Positions 25,619 through 36,608 of a stretch of DNA of 64,000 nucleotides are shown in pieces. Each line of letters starts with the position of its first letter. Positions within the stretch are counted from its first letter, which is position 1. The stretch spans positions 62,001-126,000 of the forward strand of contig JAIUPH010000017.1 of assembly GCA_020161065.1 (NCBI GenBank), read 5' to 3'. Both the position numbers and the translations under genes were made by a program. The notes under the pieces were generated by a model that worked only from the letters and a program-made list of their open reading frames with translations, was not told where the DNA came from and made no database searches. Origin of the DNA: Pseudomonadota bacterium (lineage in GTDB: Bacteria > Pseudomonadota > Gammaproteobacteria > Burkholderiales > Burkholderiaceae_C).

Positions 25619-26527
25619 CTAGTACCCCCGCCCGCGCTCCACCAGATGCCGCAGCGGCTGCCTATCGCGCAGCGCGCGCAGGTTGGCGGCGGCCACGGCG
25701 GCGGCGCTGCGCAGGTCGGTCTGCGCGGCGACGTGCGGCAGCACGGTGATGCGCTCGTGGCGCCAGAACGGGTGCGCGGGCGGCAGTGGCTCGTGGCCGA
25801 AGACATCCAGCACCGCGTGCGACAGCCGGCCATCGGCCAGCGCCGTCAACAAATCCGCCTCGACCAGGTGGCCGCCGCGTGCCAGGTTGACCAGCGCCGC
25901 GCCGCGCGGCAGGGCGTTGAACAGCGCGGCGTTCAGGATGCCGCTGGTCGCCGGCGTCAGCGGCAGCAGGTTGATCAGCACCCGCGCGCGCGGCAGCGCC
26001 TGCTGCAAGGCGGCGGCGCCGGCGCCGCGCGACCAGGCCTGCACCGGGAAGCCGGCGGCCTGCAGCGCGCGCGCCGCGGTGCCGCCCATCGCGCCCTGGC
26101 CGAGGACGAGCACGGGCCATTCGTCGGCGCGGCGCTGCGGGTGCTGCTGCCAGCGGCCCTGGCGCTGCTGGCGGGCATAGACGAAGAAGTCGCGCTGCAA
26201 CGCCAGCGTGGCCCACAGCGCGGTCTCGGCCATCGCCTGGCTCATGGCAGGGTCGACCATGCGCGCCAGCGGCACGCCGGCCGGCAGTGTGGGGTCGGCC
26301 AGCAGGCGGTCGACGCCGGCCCACAGCGACTGGATCAGGCCCAGGCGCGGCAGCCCCTGCAGGCTGCCCGGCGGCGGGTTGGCCACCAGCGCGGCGCTGA
26401 TCGCCTCGGGCCGCGCGCGCGCCTGCGCCACGTCGTGCCAGCGCAGTTCGGGCAGCGCCTGCGACAAGGCCTGCTGCCAGGCCAGCGCTTCCCCGGCGTC
26501 GAGGTCTCCGCACAACAACACGTCCAT
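25619..26527 (-). CDS. ghrA: Glyoxylate/hydroxypyruvate reductase A-like dehydrogenase
   Basis: D-isomer-specific 2-hydroxyacid dehydrogenase of 302 residues, reducing glyoxylate or hydroxypyruvate with NAD(P)H. Rossmann motif VLVLGQGAMGGTAARAL (about 140-156), substrate Arg in LVNLARGGHLVE, Glu in DVFGHEPLP and catalytic His in TVLPHVAAQT. Closest in layout to GhrA (YcdW). The ATG at 26527 is preferred over one 7 codons upstream because the protein begins MDVLLCGDLDAGE. Divergent from the GGDEF-EAL gene at 26561, 33 bases apart. Confidence 0.88.
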   Translation of the reverse strand: MDVLLCGDLDAGEALAWQQALSQALPELRWHDVAQARARPEAISAALVANPPPGSLQGLPRLGLIQSLWAGVDRLLADPTLPAGVPLARMVDPAMSQAMAETALWATLALQRDFFVYARQQRQGRWQQHPQRRADEWPVLVLGQGAMGGTAARALQAAGFPVQAWSRGAGAAALQQALPRARVLINLLPLTPATSGILNAALFNALPRGAALVNLARGGHLVEADLLTALADGRLSHAVLDVFGHEPLPPAHPFWRHERITVLPHVAAQTDLRSAAAVAAANLRALRDRQPLRHLVERGRGY

Positions 26528-26560
26528 CGCGCCGAGGTTACCGCTCAAGCTGCGGCCGCG

Positions 26561-28318
26561 ATGGCCGAAACCGACCGCATGCCCGATCCGTCCGCCCGCT
26601 CCCGCGCCCCGAGCCTGCGCTCGGCCTTGCTATTGGCGCTGGGCGCCGGCCTGCTGCTGCCGGCGCTGGGCTGGCTGGCCGCCGAACTGGCGCTGGCGCC
26701 GGGCGCAGCCGAGGCGCTGCAACGCCACCGCGCGGCCGTGCTGCTGATGGTGACGGTGCAAGCCGTGGCCGCCGCCGGGCTGTGCCTGTGGCTGCTGGAC
26801 CGCCGGTTCGATTGGCCGCTGCAGCGGCTGCTCAGCCACCTGCAAGGGCTGCTCGGCGGCCGCCCGCTGCCGGCGCTGCAATGGCCGGCGGGCGACGATT
26901 TCGCGCCGCTGGCGCGCCAGGTCGACGGCCTGCGCGAGCACCTGGCCACGCTGCAGACGCAGCTGCGCGCCAGCGACGCGCAGTTGCACAAGGCTTCGAT
27001 GCTGGACGCGCTGACCGGCCTGCCCAACCGCGCGCTGATGCAGGAGCTGTTCGGCCACGAGGCCGCGCAGGCGCGCCGCGGCGGGCGCTCGCTGGCGCTG
27101 CTGCAGATCGGGCTGGACCGCTTCCGCACCTTCAACGACACGCTGGGCCACGCCGCCGGCGACGAGCTGCTCAGCGGCATGGGCCGCCGGCTGGCGGCCT
27201 GCGTGCGCGACGCCGACTTCATCTGCCGCGGCGCCGGCGACGAGTTCCTGGTGCTGCTGCCCGGCCCCGACGGCTGGGACCGCGTGGCCAGCGCCGCCGA
27301 GCGGCTGCTGCGCGCCGTGGAAGAGCCGCTGGAGCTGGCGCACGCCGGCCACGTGGTCAGCCTGTCGGCCAGCGTCGGCGTGGCGATGTACCCGTCGGAC
27401 GGGCAGGACTTCGAAGGCCTGGCGCGCGCCGCGGCGCTGGCGCTGGACCGCAGCAAGAGCCTCGGCCGCGGCCTCTACAGCTTCTACCAGCCGGGCATGG
27501 ACCAGGCGCTGCGCGTGCGCATCGCCACCGAGCGCGAGCTGAGCCTGGCGCTGGAGCGCGACGAGTTCGAGCTGCACTACCAGCCGGTGGTCGACGCCGC
27601 CGCCGGCCGCGTGGTCGGCTGCGAGGCGCTGCTGCGCTGGCGCCACCCGCGGCGCGGGCTGTTGGTGCCGGCCGACTTCATCGAGGGCGCGCGCCAGTGC
27701 GGCCTGATGTGCGACATCGACGCCTGGGTGCTCAACGCCGCCTGCACCGACCTCGCCCACTGGGTGGGCGCCGGCCTGCAGCCGGGGCGGCTGGCGATCA
27801 ACCTCAGCGTGCAGCAGGCGCGCAGCCCGGCGCTGTCGGACACGCTGCGCGACGCGCTGCAGCGCCACGGGCTGTCGCCGGCGCAGCTGGAGCTGGAGAT
27901 CACCGAAGACACCTTCCTGCAGGAAAGCGGCGGCGTGCCGCGCGCGCTGGCGCGCTGGCGCGCGCTCGGCCTGGCGCTGACGATCGACGATTTCGGCACC
28001 GGCTATTCGTCGCTGTCGCAGCTCAAGACGTTGCGGCCCGAGCGGCTGAAGATCGATTGCAGCCTGGTGCGCGGCCTGCCCGCCGTGGCCGAAGACTGCG
28101 CGCTGGCCGAGGCGATGCTCGCGATGGCGCGCGCGCTGGGCATCGAGGTGGTGGCCGAAGGCGTGGAGACGGCGGCCCAGCGCGACTGGCTGCTGCAGCG
28201 CGGCTGCGCGCGCCAGCAAGGCCATTGGCACGGCACGCCGGTGCCGGCGCCGGCCTTCGAAGCCTGGCTGGTGCGCGACGGCGTGGCCGTCACCGAGACG
28301 GCGGCGCTGCCGGCCTGA
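26561..28318 (+). CDS. GGDEF-EAL protein with two membrane helices
   Basis: 585-residue c-di-GMP related protein. Two hydrophobic segments (about 19-45 and 58-80) with almost no periplasmic loop, a linker, GGDEF domain (about 145-310) and EAL domain (about 325-580). The GGDEF signature reads GAGDEF rather than GGDEF; the last four residues are intact, so activity is possible but less certain. The EAL domain has CEALLRWRH, LEITEDTF, IDDFGTGYSSL and VAEGVET, with less typical FIEGARQCG and GHWHG near the end. I see no PAS or other sensory domain. Convergent with pncC. Confidence 0.9.
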   Translation: MAETDRMPDPSARSRAPSLRSALLLALGAGLLLPALGWLAAELALAPGAAEALQRHRAAVLLMVTVQAVAAAGLCLWLLDRRFDWPLQRLLSHLQGLLGGRPLPALQWPAGDDFAPLARQVDGLREHLATLQTQLRASDAQLHKASMLDALTGLPNRALMQELFGHEAAQARRGGRSLALLQIGLDRFRTFNDTLGHAAGDELLSGMGRRLAACVRDADFICRGAGDEFLVLLPGPDGWDRVASAAERLLRAVEEPLELAHAGHVVSLSASVGVAMYPSDGQDFEGLARAAALALDRSKSLGRGLYSFYQPGMDQALRVRIATERELSLALERDEFELHYQPVVDAAAGRVVGCEALLRWRHPRRGLLVPADFIEGARQCGLMCDIDAWVLNAACTDLAHWVGAGLQPGRLAINLSVQQARSPALSDTLRDALQRHGLSPAQLELEITEDTFLQESGGVPRALARWRALGLALTIDDFGTGYSSLSQLKTLRPERLKIDCSLVRGLPAVAEDCALAEAMLAMARALGIEVVAEGVETAAQRDWLLQRGCARQQGHWHGTPVPAPAFEAWLVRDGVAVTETAALPA

Positions 28319-28339
28319 TCCAGCCGTTCAATTCAAGCG

Positions 28340-28834
28340 TTAGACGCTGCGCCGCAAGGCCTGCAGCGCCGCCACCACGGTGGCGTGGCGCACGGCGGCG
28401 CGGTCGCCATCGAGCTGCAGCCGCCAGGCCTCGGTGCGGTCCGGCTGCGCCAGCGCCAGCCACACCGTACCCACCGGCTTGCCGGGCACCGCGCCGCCGG
28501 GGCCGGCGATGCCGGTGACGGCCACCGCGCGCTGCACCGGCGCGCGCTGCAGCGCGCCGGCGGCCATCGCCATCGCCACCGGCTCGCTGACGGCGCCGTG
28601 CGCCTGCAGCAGCGCCTCGGGCACGCCCAGCAGCTCGGTCTTGGCCCGGTTGCTGTAGGTGACGAAGCCGCGCTCGAACCAGTCGCTGGAGCCGGCCACC
28701 GCGGTGCAGGCGGCGGCGATCAGCCCGCCGGTGCAGCTTTCGGCGGCGGCGATGCACAGGCCCCGGCGGCGCAGCGCCTCGGCGAGGTCCAGCACCAGCG
28801 GCTCGGTGTTCACCAGTTCCAGATGCGGATCCAT
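28340..28834 (-). CDS. pncC: CinA C-terminal domain protein, NMN amidohydrolase
   Basis: Nicotinamide-nucleotide deamidase that returns NMN to NAD salvage. 164 residues corresponding to the CinA C-terminal domain alone: IAAAESCTGGLIAA (about 30-43) with the catalytic Ser, VTYSNRAKTELLGVP, AVSEPVAMAMA and AVTGIAGPGG. No N-terminal MoCF domain. Its start overlaps the end of pgpA by 25 bases, an arrangement seen in many betaproteobacteria (thiL-pgpA-cinA). Confidence 0.93.
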   Translation of the reverse strand: MDPHLELVNTEPLVLDLAEALRRRGLCIAAAESCTGGLIAAACTAVAGSSDWFERGFVTYSNRAKTELLGVPEALLQAHGAVSEPVAMAMAAGALQRAPVQRAVAVTGIAGPGGAVPGKPVGTVWLALAQPDRTEAWRLQLDGDRAAVRHATVVAALQALRRSV

Positions 28835-29325
28835 AGCGCGATGAAGAGCAGCGTGGACAAGGCGGCCACGAGGTCGTCGAACAGGATGCCGAAGCCTTGC
28901 GCCCAGCCGATGGGCTGGCCGGCGCGCTGCTTGAAGCGGCGGTCGGCCCAGCCCACCGGGCCGGGCTTGGCGGCGTCGAAGTAGCGGAACAGCGCGAACG
29001 CCGCCAGCTGCTGCCACCACGCGGCCGGCGCCAGCAGCCACAGCACGATCCAGAACGCGACCACCTCGTCCCAGACGATGGCGCCGGGGTCGGCCACCGC
29101 CAGCTGCTGCGCGGTGCGGGTGCAGGCCCACCAGCCGACCAGCAGCGAGGCGACGATCAGCGCCGCCCAGGCGGCATCGCCGAGCCAGCGGTCCAGCACC
29201 AGGAAGGCCGCCCAGGCCCACAGCGTGCCCACGGTGCCCGGCGCCTTGGGCGACAGGCCGCTGCCGAAGCCGAGCGCGATCCAGCGCGCCGGGTGGCCCA
29301 GCATGAAGCGGGCGGTGGCCTTCAT
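28810..29325 (-). CDS. pgpA: Phosphatidylglycerophosphatase A
   Basis: Inner-membrane phosphatase making phosphatidylglycerol. 171 residues with several membrane segments; family features GFGSGLSPKAPGTVGTL at the N-terminus, DPGAIVWDEVVAFW and GWAQGFGILFDDLVAAL with the conserved acidic pairs. Lies between thiL (12 bases upstream) and pncC (overlap 25 bases), all leftward. Confidence 0.94.
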   Translation of the reverse strand: MKATARFMLGHPARWIALGFGSGLSPKAPGTVGTLWAWAAFLVLDRWLGDAAWAALIVASLLVGWWACTRTAQQLAVADPGAIVWDEVVAFWIVLWLLAPAAWWQQLAAFALFRYFDAAKPGPVGWADRRFKQRAGQPIGWAQGFGILFDDLVAALSTLLFIALWIRIWNW

Positions 29326-29337
29326 GCCGGCGTGTCC

Positions 29338-30291
29338 TCAGGCCGCGAAATGGTCGAAGCCTTGCGGCTGCACGGTCTGCAGCCGGCCCTGCGCGTCGAG
29401 CAGGCGCAGGCCCGGCTCGGCCTCGATGCGGCCGATGGCGGTGACGGCAACGCCGGCGCGCGCGCCGGCGGCGAGCACCTGCGCCTGCAGCGCCGGCGGG
29501 GCGGTGAACAGCAGCTCGTAGTCGTCGCCGCCGTGCAGCAAGCAGCTGCGCTGCAGCTCGTCGGGCTGCGCCGCCAGCAGCGCGCTGCGCGGCAAGGCGG
29601 CCAGCTCGATGCAGGCGCCGACGGCCGAGCGCCGCAGCACGTGGCCGAGGTCGCCGAGCAGCCCGTCGCTCAGGTCGATCGCGCTGCTGGCGATGCCGCG
29701 CAGGGCCAGGCCCAGCGCGATGCGCGGCTCGGGGCATTCCATCGCCAGGCGCACCTGCTCGAAGTCGTCGCCGCCCAGGCGCAAGCGGCCGCGGAAGACC
29801 TCCAGCGCCAGCCGCGCGTCGCCGAGCCGGCCGCTGACCCACAGCGTGTGGCCGGCGCGCGCGCCGCTGCGCAGCAGCGCCTGGCCCGGCGGCACCTGGC
29901 CGAAGACGGTGATGCACAGGGCCAGCGGGCCGGCGGTGGTGTCGCCGCCCAGCAGGTCGATGGCGTAGCGGTCGGCCAGCGCCAGCAGGCCTTGCGACAG
30001 CGGCGCGACGAAGGCCTCGTCGGCACGCGGCAGTGCCAGCGCCAGCGTGAAGCCCAGCGGCTCGGCGCCGCAGGCGGCCAGGTCGCTCAGGTTGACGGCC
30101 AGCGCTTTGTGGCCCAGGCGCTCGGGCGCCACGGTGGACAGGAAGTGCCGCCCTTCGACCAGCAGGTCGCTGGACACCGCCAGCTGCTGGCCGGCAGCGG
30201 GCGCGAACAGCGCGCAGTCGTCGCCTACGCCCAGCGCGGCGCGCCGCGGCGGGCGGCTGAAATAACGCTCGATCAGCTCGAACTCACCCAT
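29338..30291 (-). CDS. thiL: Thiamine-monophosphate kinase
   Basis: Last step of thiamine diphosphate synthesis, ATP-dependent phosphorylation of TMP. 317 residues starting MGEFELIERYFSRPPRRAAL. Signatures: GVGDDCALF, SSDLLVEGRHF, AVNLSDLAACGAEP, LLGGDTTAGPLA and, late, HGGDDYELLFTAPP. The internal ATG at 30291 is chosen over one six codons upstream because MGEF is the family start. First gene of thiL-pgpA-pncC; the regulator gene at 30306 lies 14 bases upstream on the same strand. Confidence 0.95.
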   Translation of the reverse strand: MGEFELIERYFSRPPRRAALGVGDDCALFAPAAGQQLAVSSDLLVEGRHFLSTVAPERLGHKALAVNLSDLAACGAEPLGFTLALALPRADEAFVAPLSQGLLALADRYAIDLLGGDTTAGPLALCITVFGQVPPGQALLRSGARAGHTLWVSGRLGDARLALEVFRGRLRLGGDDFEQVRLAMECPEPRIALGLALRGIASSAIDLSDGLLGDLGHVLRRSAVGACIELAALPRSALLAAQPDELQRSCLLHGGDDYELLFTAPPALQAQVLAAGARAGVAVTAIGRIEAEPGLRLLDAQGRLQTVQPQGFDHFAA

Positions 30292-30305
30292 CGGTCTGCG
30301 GCCGC

Positions 30306-30971
30306 TCAATGCCCGCCGTCGCGCAGCTTGTTGGCCAGTTCGACCGCCGACTTGACGTTCATCTTCTCGAACACCCGCGAGCGGTGCACTTCCACCGTGC
30401 GCACGCTGATCGACAGCTCGTCGGCGATCAGCTTGTTGGGCCGGCCGGCGATCACCAGCGCCATCACCTCGCGCTCACGCTCGGTCAGCTCGGCCAGCGC
30501 GCGCGCGCCGGCGCGGCGCTCGCGGCGCTGCGCCAGCGCCGCGGCCGAGAGCGTCAGCGCCTGCTCGATGCGGTCGACCAGCGCGTTGTTGGAGAACGGC
30601 TTCTCGACGAAGTCGAAGGCGCCGCGCTTGACCGCGGCCACCGCGGTGGGCACGTCGCCATGGCCGGTGAGAAAGAGGATGGGCAGCGCCTGCAGCAGCC
30701 CGCGCTCGGCCAGGCGCTCGAACAGCACCAGCCCGCTGGTGCCGGGCATGCGCACGTCCAGCACCAGGCAGGCCGGCGCGTCGGGCCAGGCGTCGGCACC
30801 GTCGGCCAGGCGCGGCGCCAGCCAGGCCTCGAACGCATCGGCACTGGCAAAGCCTTCGGACAGCAGCCGGCGCGAGCGCAGCAGCCAGGCCAGCGCGTCG
30901 CGCACCACCTCCTCGTCATCGACGAGGTAGACGACGGGCAGTCCGAGCTGGGGGTCAAGCGTCAGCGGCAT
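30306..30971 (-). CDS. dctR: FixJ/DctR-type response regulator
   Basis: Two-component regulator of 221 residues. Receiver domain (about 13-130): VYLVDDEEVVRDAL, phospho-acceptor Asp in CLVLDVRMPG, TGHGDVPTAV and Lys in DFVEKPFS. LuxR-type helix-turn-helix (about 155-218): LTEREREVMALVIAGRPNK and SVRTVEVHRSRVFEKM. Starts inside the end of the kinase gene (17-base overlap). Together with the divergent maeB this matches DctSR systems that respond to C4-dicarboxylates; that substrate is inferred from context. Confidence 0.82.
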   Translation of the reverse strand: MPLTLDPQLGLPVVYLVDDEEVVRDALAWLLRSRRLLSEGFASADAFEAWLAPRLADGADAWPDAPACLVLDVRMPGTSGLVLFERLAERGLLQALPILFLTGHGDVPTAVAAVKRGAFDFVEKPFSNNALVDRIEQALTLSAAALAQRRERRAGARALAELTEREREVMALVIAGRPNKLIADELSISVRTVEVHRSRVFEKMNVKSAVELANKLRDGGH

Positions 30972-33027
30972 GGATCGAGGGCGGCGGCTCCCTCGATTCT
31001 GCCTGCCGGGGCGTGGGCAGCGTGAAGCGGAACTCGGTGCCGTGCGCGGCCGGCGCCGGCGCGGGGCCGAAGTCGAAGGCGCCGCCATGCTGCTCGATCA
31101 CCGTGCGGCACAGGCTCAGGCCCAGGCCCATGCCTTCGCTGCGCGTCGTGAAGAAGGGCGTGAACAGGCGCGCCGCCACCTCGGGCGCGATGCCGGGGCC
31201 GCGGTCGGCGACGTGGAAGCTCACCCAGCCGGCATGCGGCTTGCGCACGCGCAGGCTCAGGACGCGGTCTTCGAGCGCGGTGTCGTTCTCCATCGCCTGG
31301 ATGGCGTTGCGCGTCAGGTTGATCAGCACCTGCTCGACCATCGTGCGGTCGCAGTGCACGCGCGGCGCGCGCGGCGGCAGGTCCAGCTCGATGCGCGTGC
31401 CGCTCTTGCGCGCCTGCAGCCGCACCAGCGGCAGCACGCCTTCGAGCAGCAGGTCGGCGGCGATGGTCTCGCGCTGCTGCTCGCGGCGGCGCACGAAGCT
31501 GTGCACGCTCTTGATGATGCGGCCGGCGCGCTCGGCCTGCTCGGCAATGCGTTCCAGCGCTTGATGGAGCAGCGGCGCGGCGGCCTGCGGCTCGGGGTCG
31601 TCCAGCAGGTTCAGCGAGCCGGTGGCGTAGCTGGCGATGGCGGCCAGCGGCTGGTTCAGCTCGTGGCTCATCAGGGAAGCCATCTCGCCCACGGTGGCCA
31701 GCCGGGCGCTGGCCTGCAGCCGGTCCTGCTGCTGGCGCGACAGCTCCTCCACGCGGCGCTGCGCGCTGATGTCGAGCACGGTGCTCATCCAGCCGGTGTG
31801 GCGGCCCTGCGCGTCGAGCAGCGGCGCCTCGTACACCATCACCGGAAAGCGCTCGCCGCCGCGGCGCATGAAGACGGTCTCGGTGCCTTCGCGCTGCTGG
31901 TCGGCCAGCGCGGCGTGGCGGCGCAGGTCCTGGCGCTGCTGGTATTGCTCGACGAACTCCGGCGGCCAGTACGGCGGCACCGCGCTGCGCAGCTCGTCGG
32001 CCGAGAAGCCCACCATCGCGCAGAAGGCCGGGTTGGCGTAGGTCACCTCGCCGTCGAGGTTGCGCGCGCGCAGCCCGGTGATCAGCGAATCCTCCATCGC
32101 CTTGCGCAGCGACAGCGCCTCGGCCAGCGCACGCTCGGCGTCGGCGCGGCGGCGCACGTCGCGCGCCAGCGCCAGCACCACGGCGAAGAGCGCGATCGAC
32201 AGGCCCAGCACCAGCGCCAGCATCAGGTTGGGAATCAGGCTGGGCCGGCCGGCGGCGCTGTCGGCACGCAGGCGCAGCGGGTTGCCCGGCAGGTCGACCA
32301 GCCGCTCGGCCAGGTAGATGCCGGCGCCGCGCGGCCCGCCGGCGCGCGCCAGGCGGGCGCCGTCGCCTTCGATCACGGTCACTTCCGCGTGGCGCGCGTG
32401 CTGCGCCGTCATCAGGCCGTCCAGCAACTGCGGCAGCCCGAAGCTGCCGACCACATAACCGTCGTTCTGGCCGGCACGCACCAGCGGGATGCACAGGTCC
32501 ACCACCTCCAGCCCCTGGCCTTCGCCCTGCGGCACGTAGTAGCTGCGCGAGAACAGCGCCAGCGCCTGGCGGCGCGCCGCCAGGCAGGTGAGCTCGGTGT
32601 CGGTGCTGAGGTCGCGGCGCGCCATCTGCACGAACAGCGGCGCCTGCAGCGGGCTGTCGACGAAGTGCTCGACCTGCAGCGCCTCGCCGCGGCGCTCCAC
32701 GCGCAACAGCTCGGCGTGCTGGCGCATCAGCGCCACGGCGGCCGGCGGCCAGTCGGCCGCGCCCGGGCCCGACCACGGCAGCGCCTGCAACTGCTGCAGG
32801 CTGCGCAGCAGCTCGCGCCGCATCTGCAGCGCCACCTCGGCGCCGATGGCGTCGATCTCGTCCTGGCTGCGGCTGGACTCGTAGCTCACCGTCAGCGCCA
32901 CCAGCAGGCTTTGCGCCACCAGCAGCAGCAGCAGCAGCAGCGTCCACAGCGTGCGCCGGCGCGGGCCGCGCCGCGCCGGCCGCGGCGGCGCGGCTTCGGA
33001 GGCGAGGGGCGGCAGGACACGGGCCAC
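30955..33027 (-). CDS. dctS: DctS-like membrane sensor histidine kinase
   Basis: 690 residues from a GTG start. Membrane helix about 27-48 (LWTLLLLLLLVAQSLLVAL), periplasmic domain (about 50-262), second helix about 267-290, PAS domain (about 300-425), HisKA with SLMSHELNQPLAAIASYATG (His about residue 465) and HATPase with LINLTRNAIQAM, ADRGPGIAPEV and GMGLGLSLCRTVIEQHGG. The layout is that of DctS/DctB-type dicarboxylate sensors. Overlaps dctR by 17 bases. Divergent from maeB, about 120 bases apart. Confidence 0.85.
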   Translation of the reverse strand: MARVLPPLASEAAPPRPARRGPRRRTLWTLLLLLLLVAQSLLVALTVSYESSRSQDEIDAIGAEVALQMRRELLRSLQQLQALPWSGPGAADWPPAAVALMRQHAELLRVERRGEALQVEHFVDSPLQAPLFVQMARRDLSTDTELTCLAARRQALALFSRSYYVPQGEGQGLEVVDLCIPLVRAGQNDGYVVGSFGLPQLLDGLMTAQHARHAEVTVIEGDGARLARAGGPRGAGIYLAERLVDLPGNPLRLRADSAAGRPSLIPNLMLALVLGLSIALFAVVLALARDVRRRADAERALAEALSLRKAMEDSLITGLRARNLDGEVTYANPAFCAMVGFSADELRSAVPPYWPPEFVEQYQQRQDLRRHAALADQQREGTETVFMRRGGERFPVMVYEAPLLDAQGRHTGWMSTVLDISAQRRVEELSRQQQDRLQASARLATVGEMASLMSHELNQPLAAIASYATGSLNLLDDPEPQAAAPLLHQALERIAEQAERAGRIIKSVHSFVRRREQQRETIAADLLLEGVLPLVRLQARKSGTRIELDLPPRAPRVHCDRTMVEQVLINLTRNAIQAMENDTALEDRVLSLRVRKPHAGWVSFHVADRGPGIAPEVAARLFTPFFTTRSEGMGLGLSLCRTVIEQHGGAFDFGPAPAPAAHGTEFRFTLPTPRQAESREPPPSIHAADA

Positions 33028-33115
33028 GCAGCGAGTATTGGCCGCGCCGGGGTCAGGGCTGATACGCAGTTTTGCGCATGCATCGGGCGCGCCGCCGGGG
33101 GCAGACTCGCGCCCC

Positions 33116-33121
33116 TAGAAT
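33116..33121 (+). promoter_or_regulatory. Possible -10 element of maeB
   Basis: TAGAAT, 25 bases before the maeB ATG. The 119-base dctS-maeB gap would also hold any binding site for DctR. I see no clear repeat there apart from the near-palindrome GCGCATGCATCGGGCGCGCC. Confidence 0.35.
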
Positions 33122-33146
33122 CGCGGCCCCCGGTCGGAGACAAGCC

Positions 33147-35447
<2,301 letters not shown>

Positions 35448-35465
<18 letters not shown>

Positions 35466-35537
35466 AGGGCCGCAGCCGCCAACGCGGCGCGCTGAAGCGC
35501 TGCGGCCGCCAACGGCGCGCGCTGATGCGGCGCGCTG
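35448..35537 (+). repeat. Three 30-bp tandem copies of the maeB stop region
   Basis: GCCAACGCGGCGCGCTGAAG at 35448 (with the real stop at 35463-35465) recurs at 35478 and, slightly altered, at 35508. The period is exactly 30 bases, so all three copies read ANAAR or ANGAR and TGA in the same frame. Copies 2 and 3 lie beyond the stop. Confidence 0.92.
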
Positions 35538-35747
35538 AGGCGGCGCCGCCGCGTGCACGCCCTTGGGGCGTGCGCCGCGCCGCTCGTCCGAGCGGGCCGG
35601 CCGGCTGTCGGGCGCCTTGAACGACAAGGTCGATGGAGTAAGCGGGTGCTCACAAATCCCCGGGTCGTGGTGCCCGTTTTTTGGGCACCGGCTTGAGTTT
35701 TTAGGGGGGCTCGGCTAGCATCGCGCCTTCGCTTTCAGGGTTCTCCC
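35538..35747. other. Non-coding stretch between the maeB repeats and the RNase gene
   Basis: Contains Arg/Ala-rich GC-dense sequence, then a hairpin at 35669-35689 and a likely -10 (TAGCAT, 35716-35721) for the RNase gene. No gene seen. Confidence 0.4.
35669..35702 (+). terminator. Hairpin with downstream T-run, possible terminator
   Basis: GGTGCCC, a GTTTTTT loop, GGGCACC (35669-35689), then after 8 bases a run of five T residues (GAGTTTTTAG). The stem is a perfect 7 bp. The T-run is not immediately adjacent, so strength is uncertain. It is symmetrical enough to act on either strand. Confidence 0.5.
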
Positions 35748-36158
35748 GTGTCTTTCACCGGATCGGCCTCTTGGGGGTCTGCGCTTCGCAAGTCAGGGCT
35801 CGCTTTCATCGCCGCTGTTTGCCTGGCCTCCGGTTCCGGTCTGCAGGCCAGGCCTCGGGGCTTCGATCTGCCCGAGGTGTCGCTGTCGTCGCTGCCGTCA
35901 GAAGCGCAGGCCACGGCACAGCGCATCCGCCAGGGCGGCCCCTTCCCGTACGCCAAGGATGGCAGCGTGTTCGGCAACCGCGAACGGCTGCTGCCGGCCA
36001 AGCGGCGAGGCCACTACCGGGAATACACGGTCAGAACCCCCGGATCGCGCGACCGCGGTGCCCGCCGAATCATCTGCGGCGGCGAACGGCCGAGCGAACC
36101 CGAAGCCTGTTACTACACCGCCGACCACTACGCGAGCTTCGCCCGCATCGCGCCGTGA
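35748..36158 (+). CDS. Secreted guanyl-specific ribonuclease (barnase/RNase Sa family)
   Basis: 136-residue product with a signal-like N-terminus (LRKSGLAFIAAVCLASGSGL) and a C-terminal microbial RNase domain. Catalytic pattern: FPYAKDGSVFGNRERLLP, YREYTVRTPG with the base Glu, GARRIICGG with Arg, and TADHYASFARI with the acid His. These match RNase Sa and barnase. GTG start; a closer ATG is not available. The inhibitor-like gene follows 54 bases downstream, which supports a toxic RNase protected in the cytoplasm before export. Confidence 0.85.
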   Translation: MSFTGSASWGSALRKSGLAFIAAVCLASGSGLQARPRGFDLPEVSLSSLPSEAQATAQRIRQGGPFPYAKDGSVFGNRERLLPAKRRGHYREYTVRTPGSRDRGARRIICGGERPSEPEACYYTADHYASFARIAP

Positions 36159-36212
36159 ACGGCCTTGTTCTTGGTTCATCTTCAATTGATTGACTGAAGG
36201 AGGAAGGCGACC

Positions 36213-36608
36213 ATGCTTTTGCAGACCGTCCGTCCGAACATCGTGCAGGCGATTCGGGCCTACCGCGTCGACGACCTGATGAAGGCCGCCGAAGAGGTGG
36301 GCCAGCACTTTTTGTACGCCAACCTGTCGCTGGCACAGACCAAGCAGGACGTGCTCGAGCAGATCGCCACGGCCTTCACCTTCCCGGTGCACTTCGGCAA
36401 GAACCTCGACGCGCTCTACGACTGCATGACCGACCTCGTGCACAAGGCCGGCCAGCAGCCGGGCTTCGTGGTGGTGCTGGAGCAGTTGCCCGACAACCCG
36501 CGCTTCGACCGCGAGGCGCGCGAGCAGTTGCTCGACGTCTTCCGCGACGCGGCCGACTTCTGGGGCGAACGACGAATACCGTTCCGGTGTTTCTATTCTT
36601 TTCAGTAG
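36213..36608 (+). CDS. Barstar-family ribonuclease inhibitor
   Basis: 131-residue cytoplasmic protein with the barstar signature FTFPVHFGKNLDALYDCM (about 51-68) and flanking helices. Barstar proteins block barnase-type RNases one to one. A good ribosome binding site (GAAGGAGGAA) precedes the ATG. The N-terminal 35 residues (VRPNIVQAIRAYRVDDL) extend beyond B. amyloliquefaciens barstar. Directly downstream of the RNase gene. Confidence 0.88.
   Translation: MLLQTVRPNIVQAIRAYRVDDLMKAAEEVGQHFLYANLSLAQTKQDVLEQIATAFTFPVHFGKNLDALYDCMTDLVHKAGQQPGFVVVLEQLPDNPRFDREAREQLLDVFRDAADFWGERRIPFRCFYSFQ

Noticed and set aside
26630-28231. Long minus-strand frame opposite the second GGDEF-EAL gene
   Set aside because: Shadow of the real gene, which has EAL and near-GGDEF motifs.
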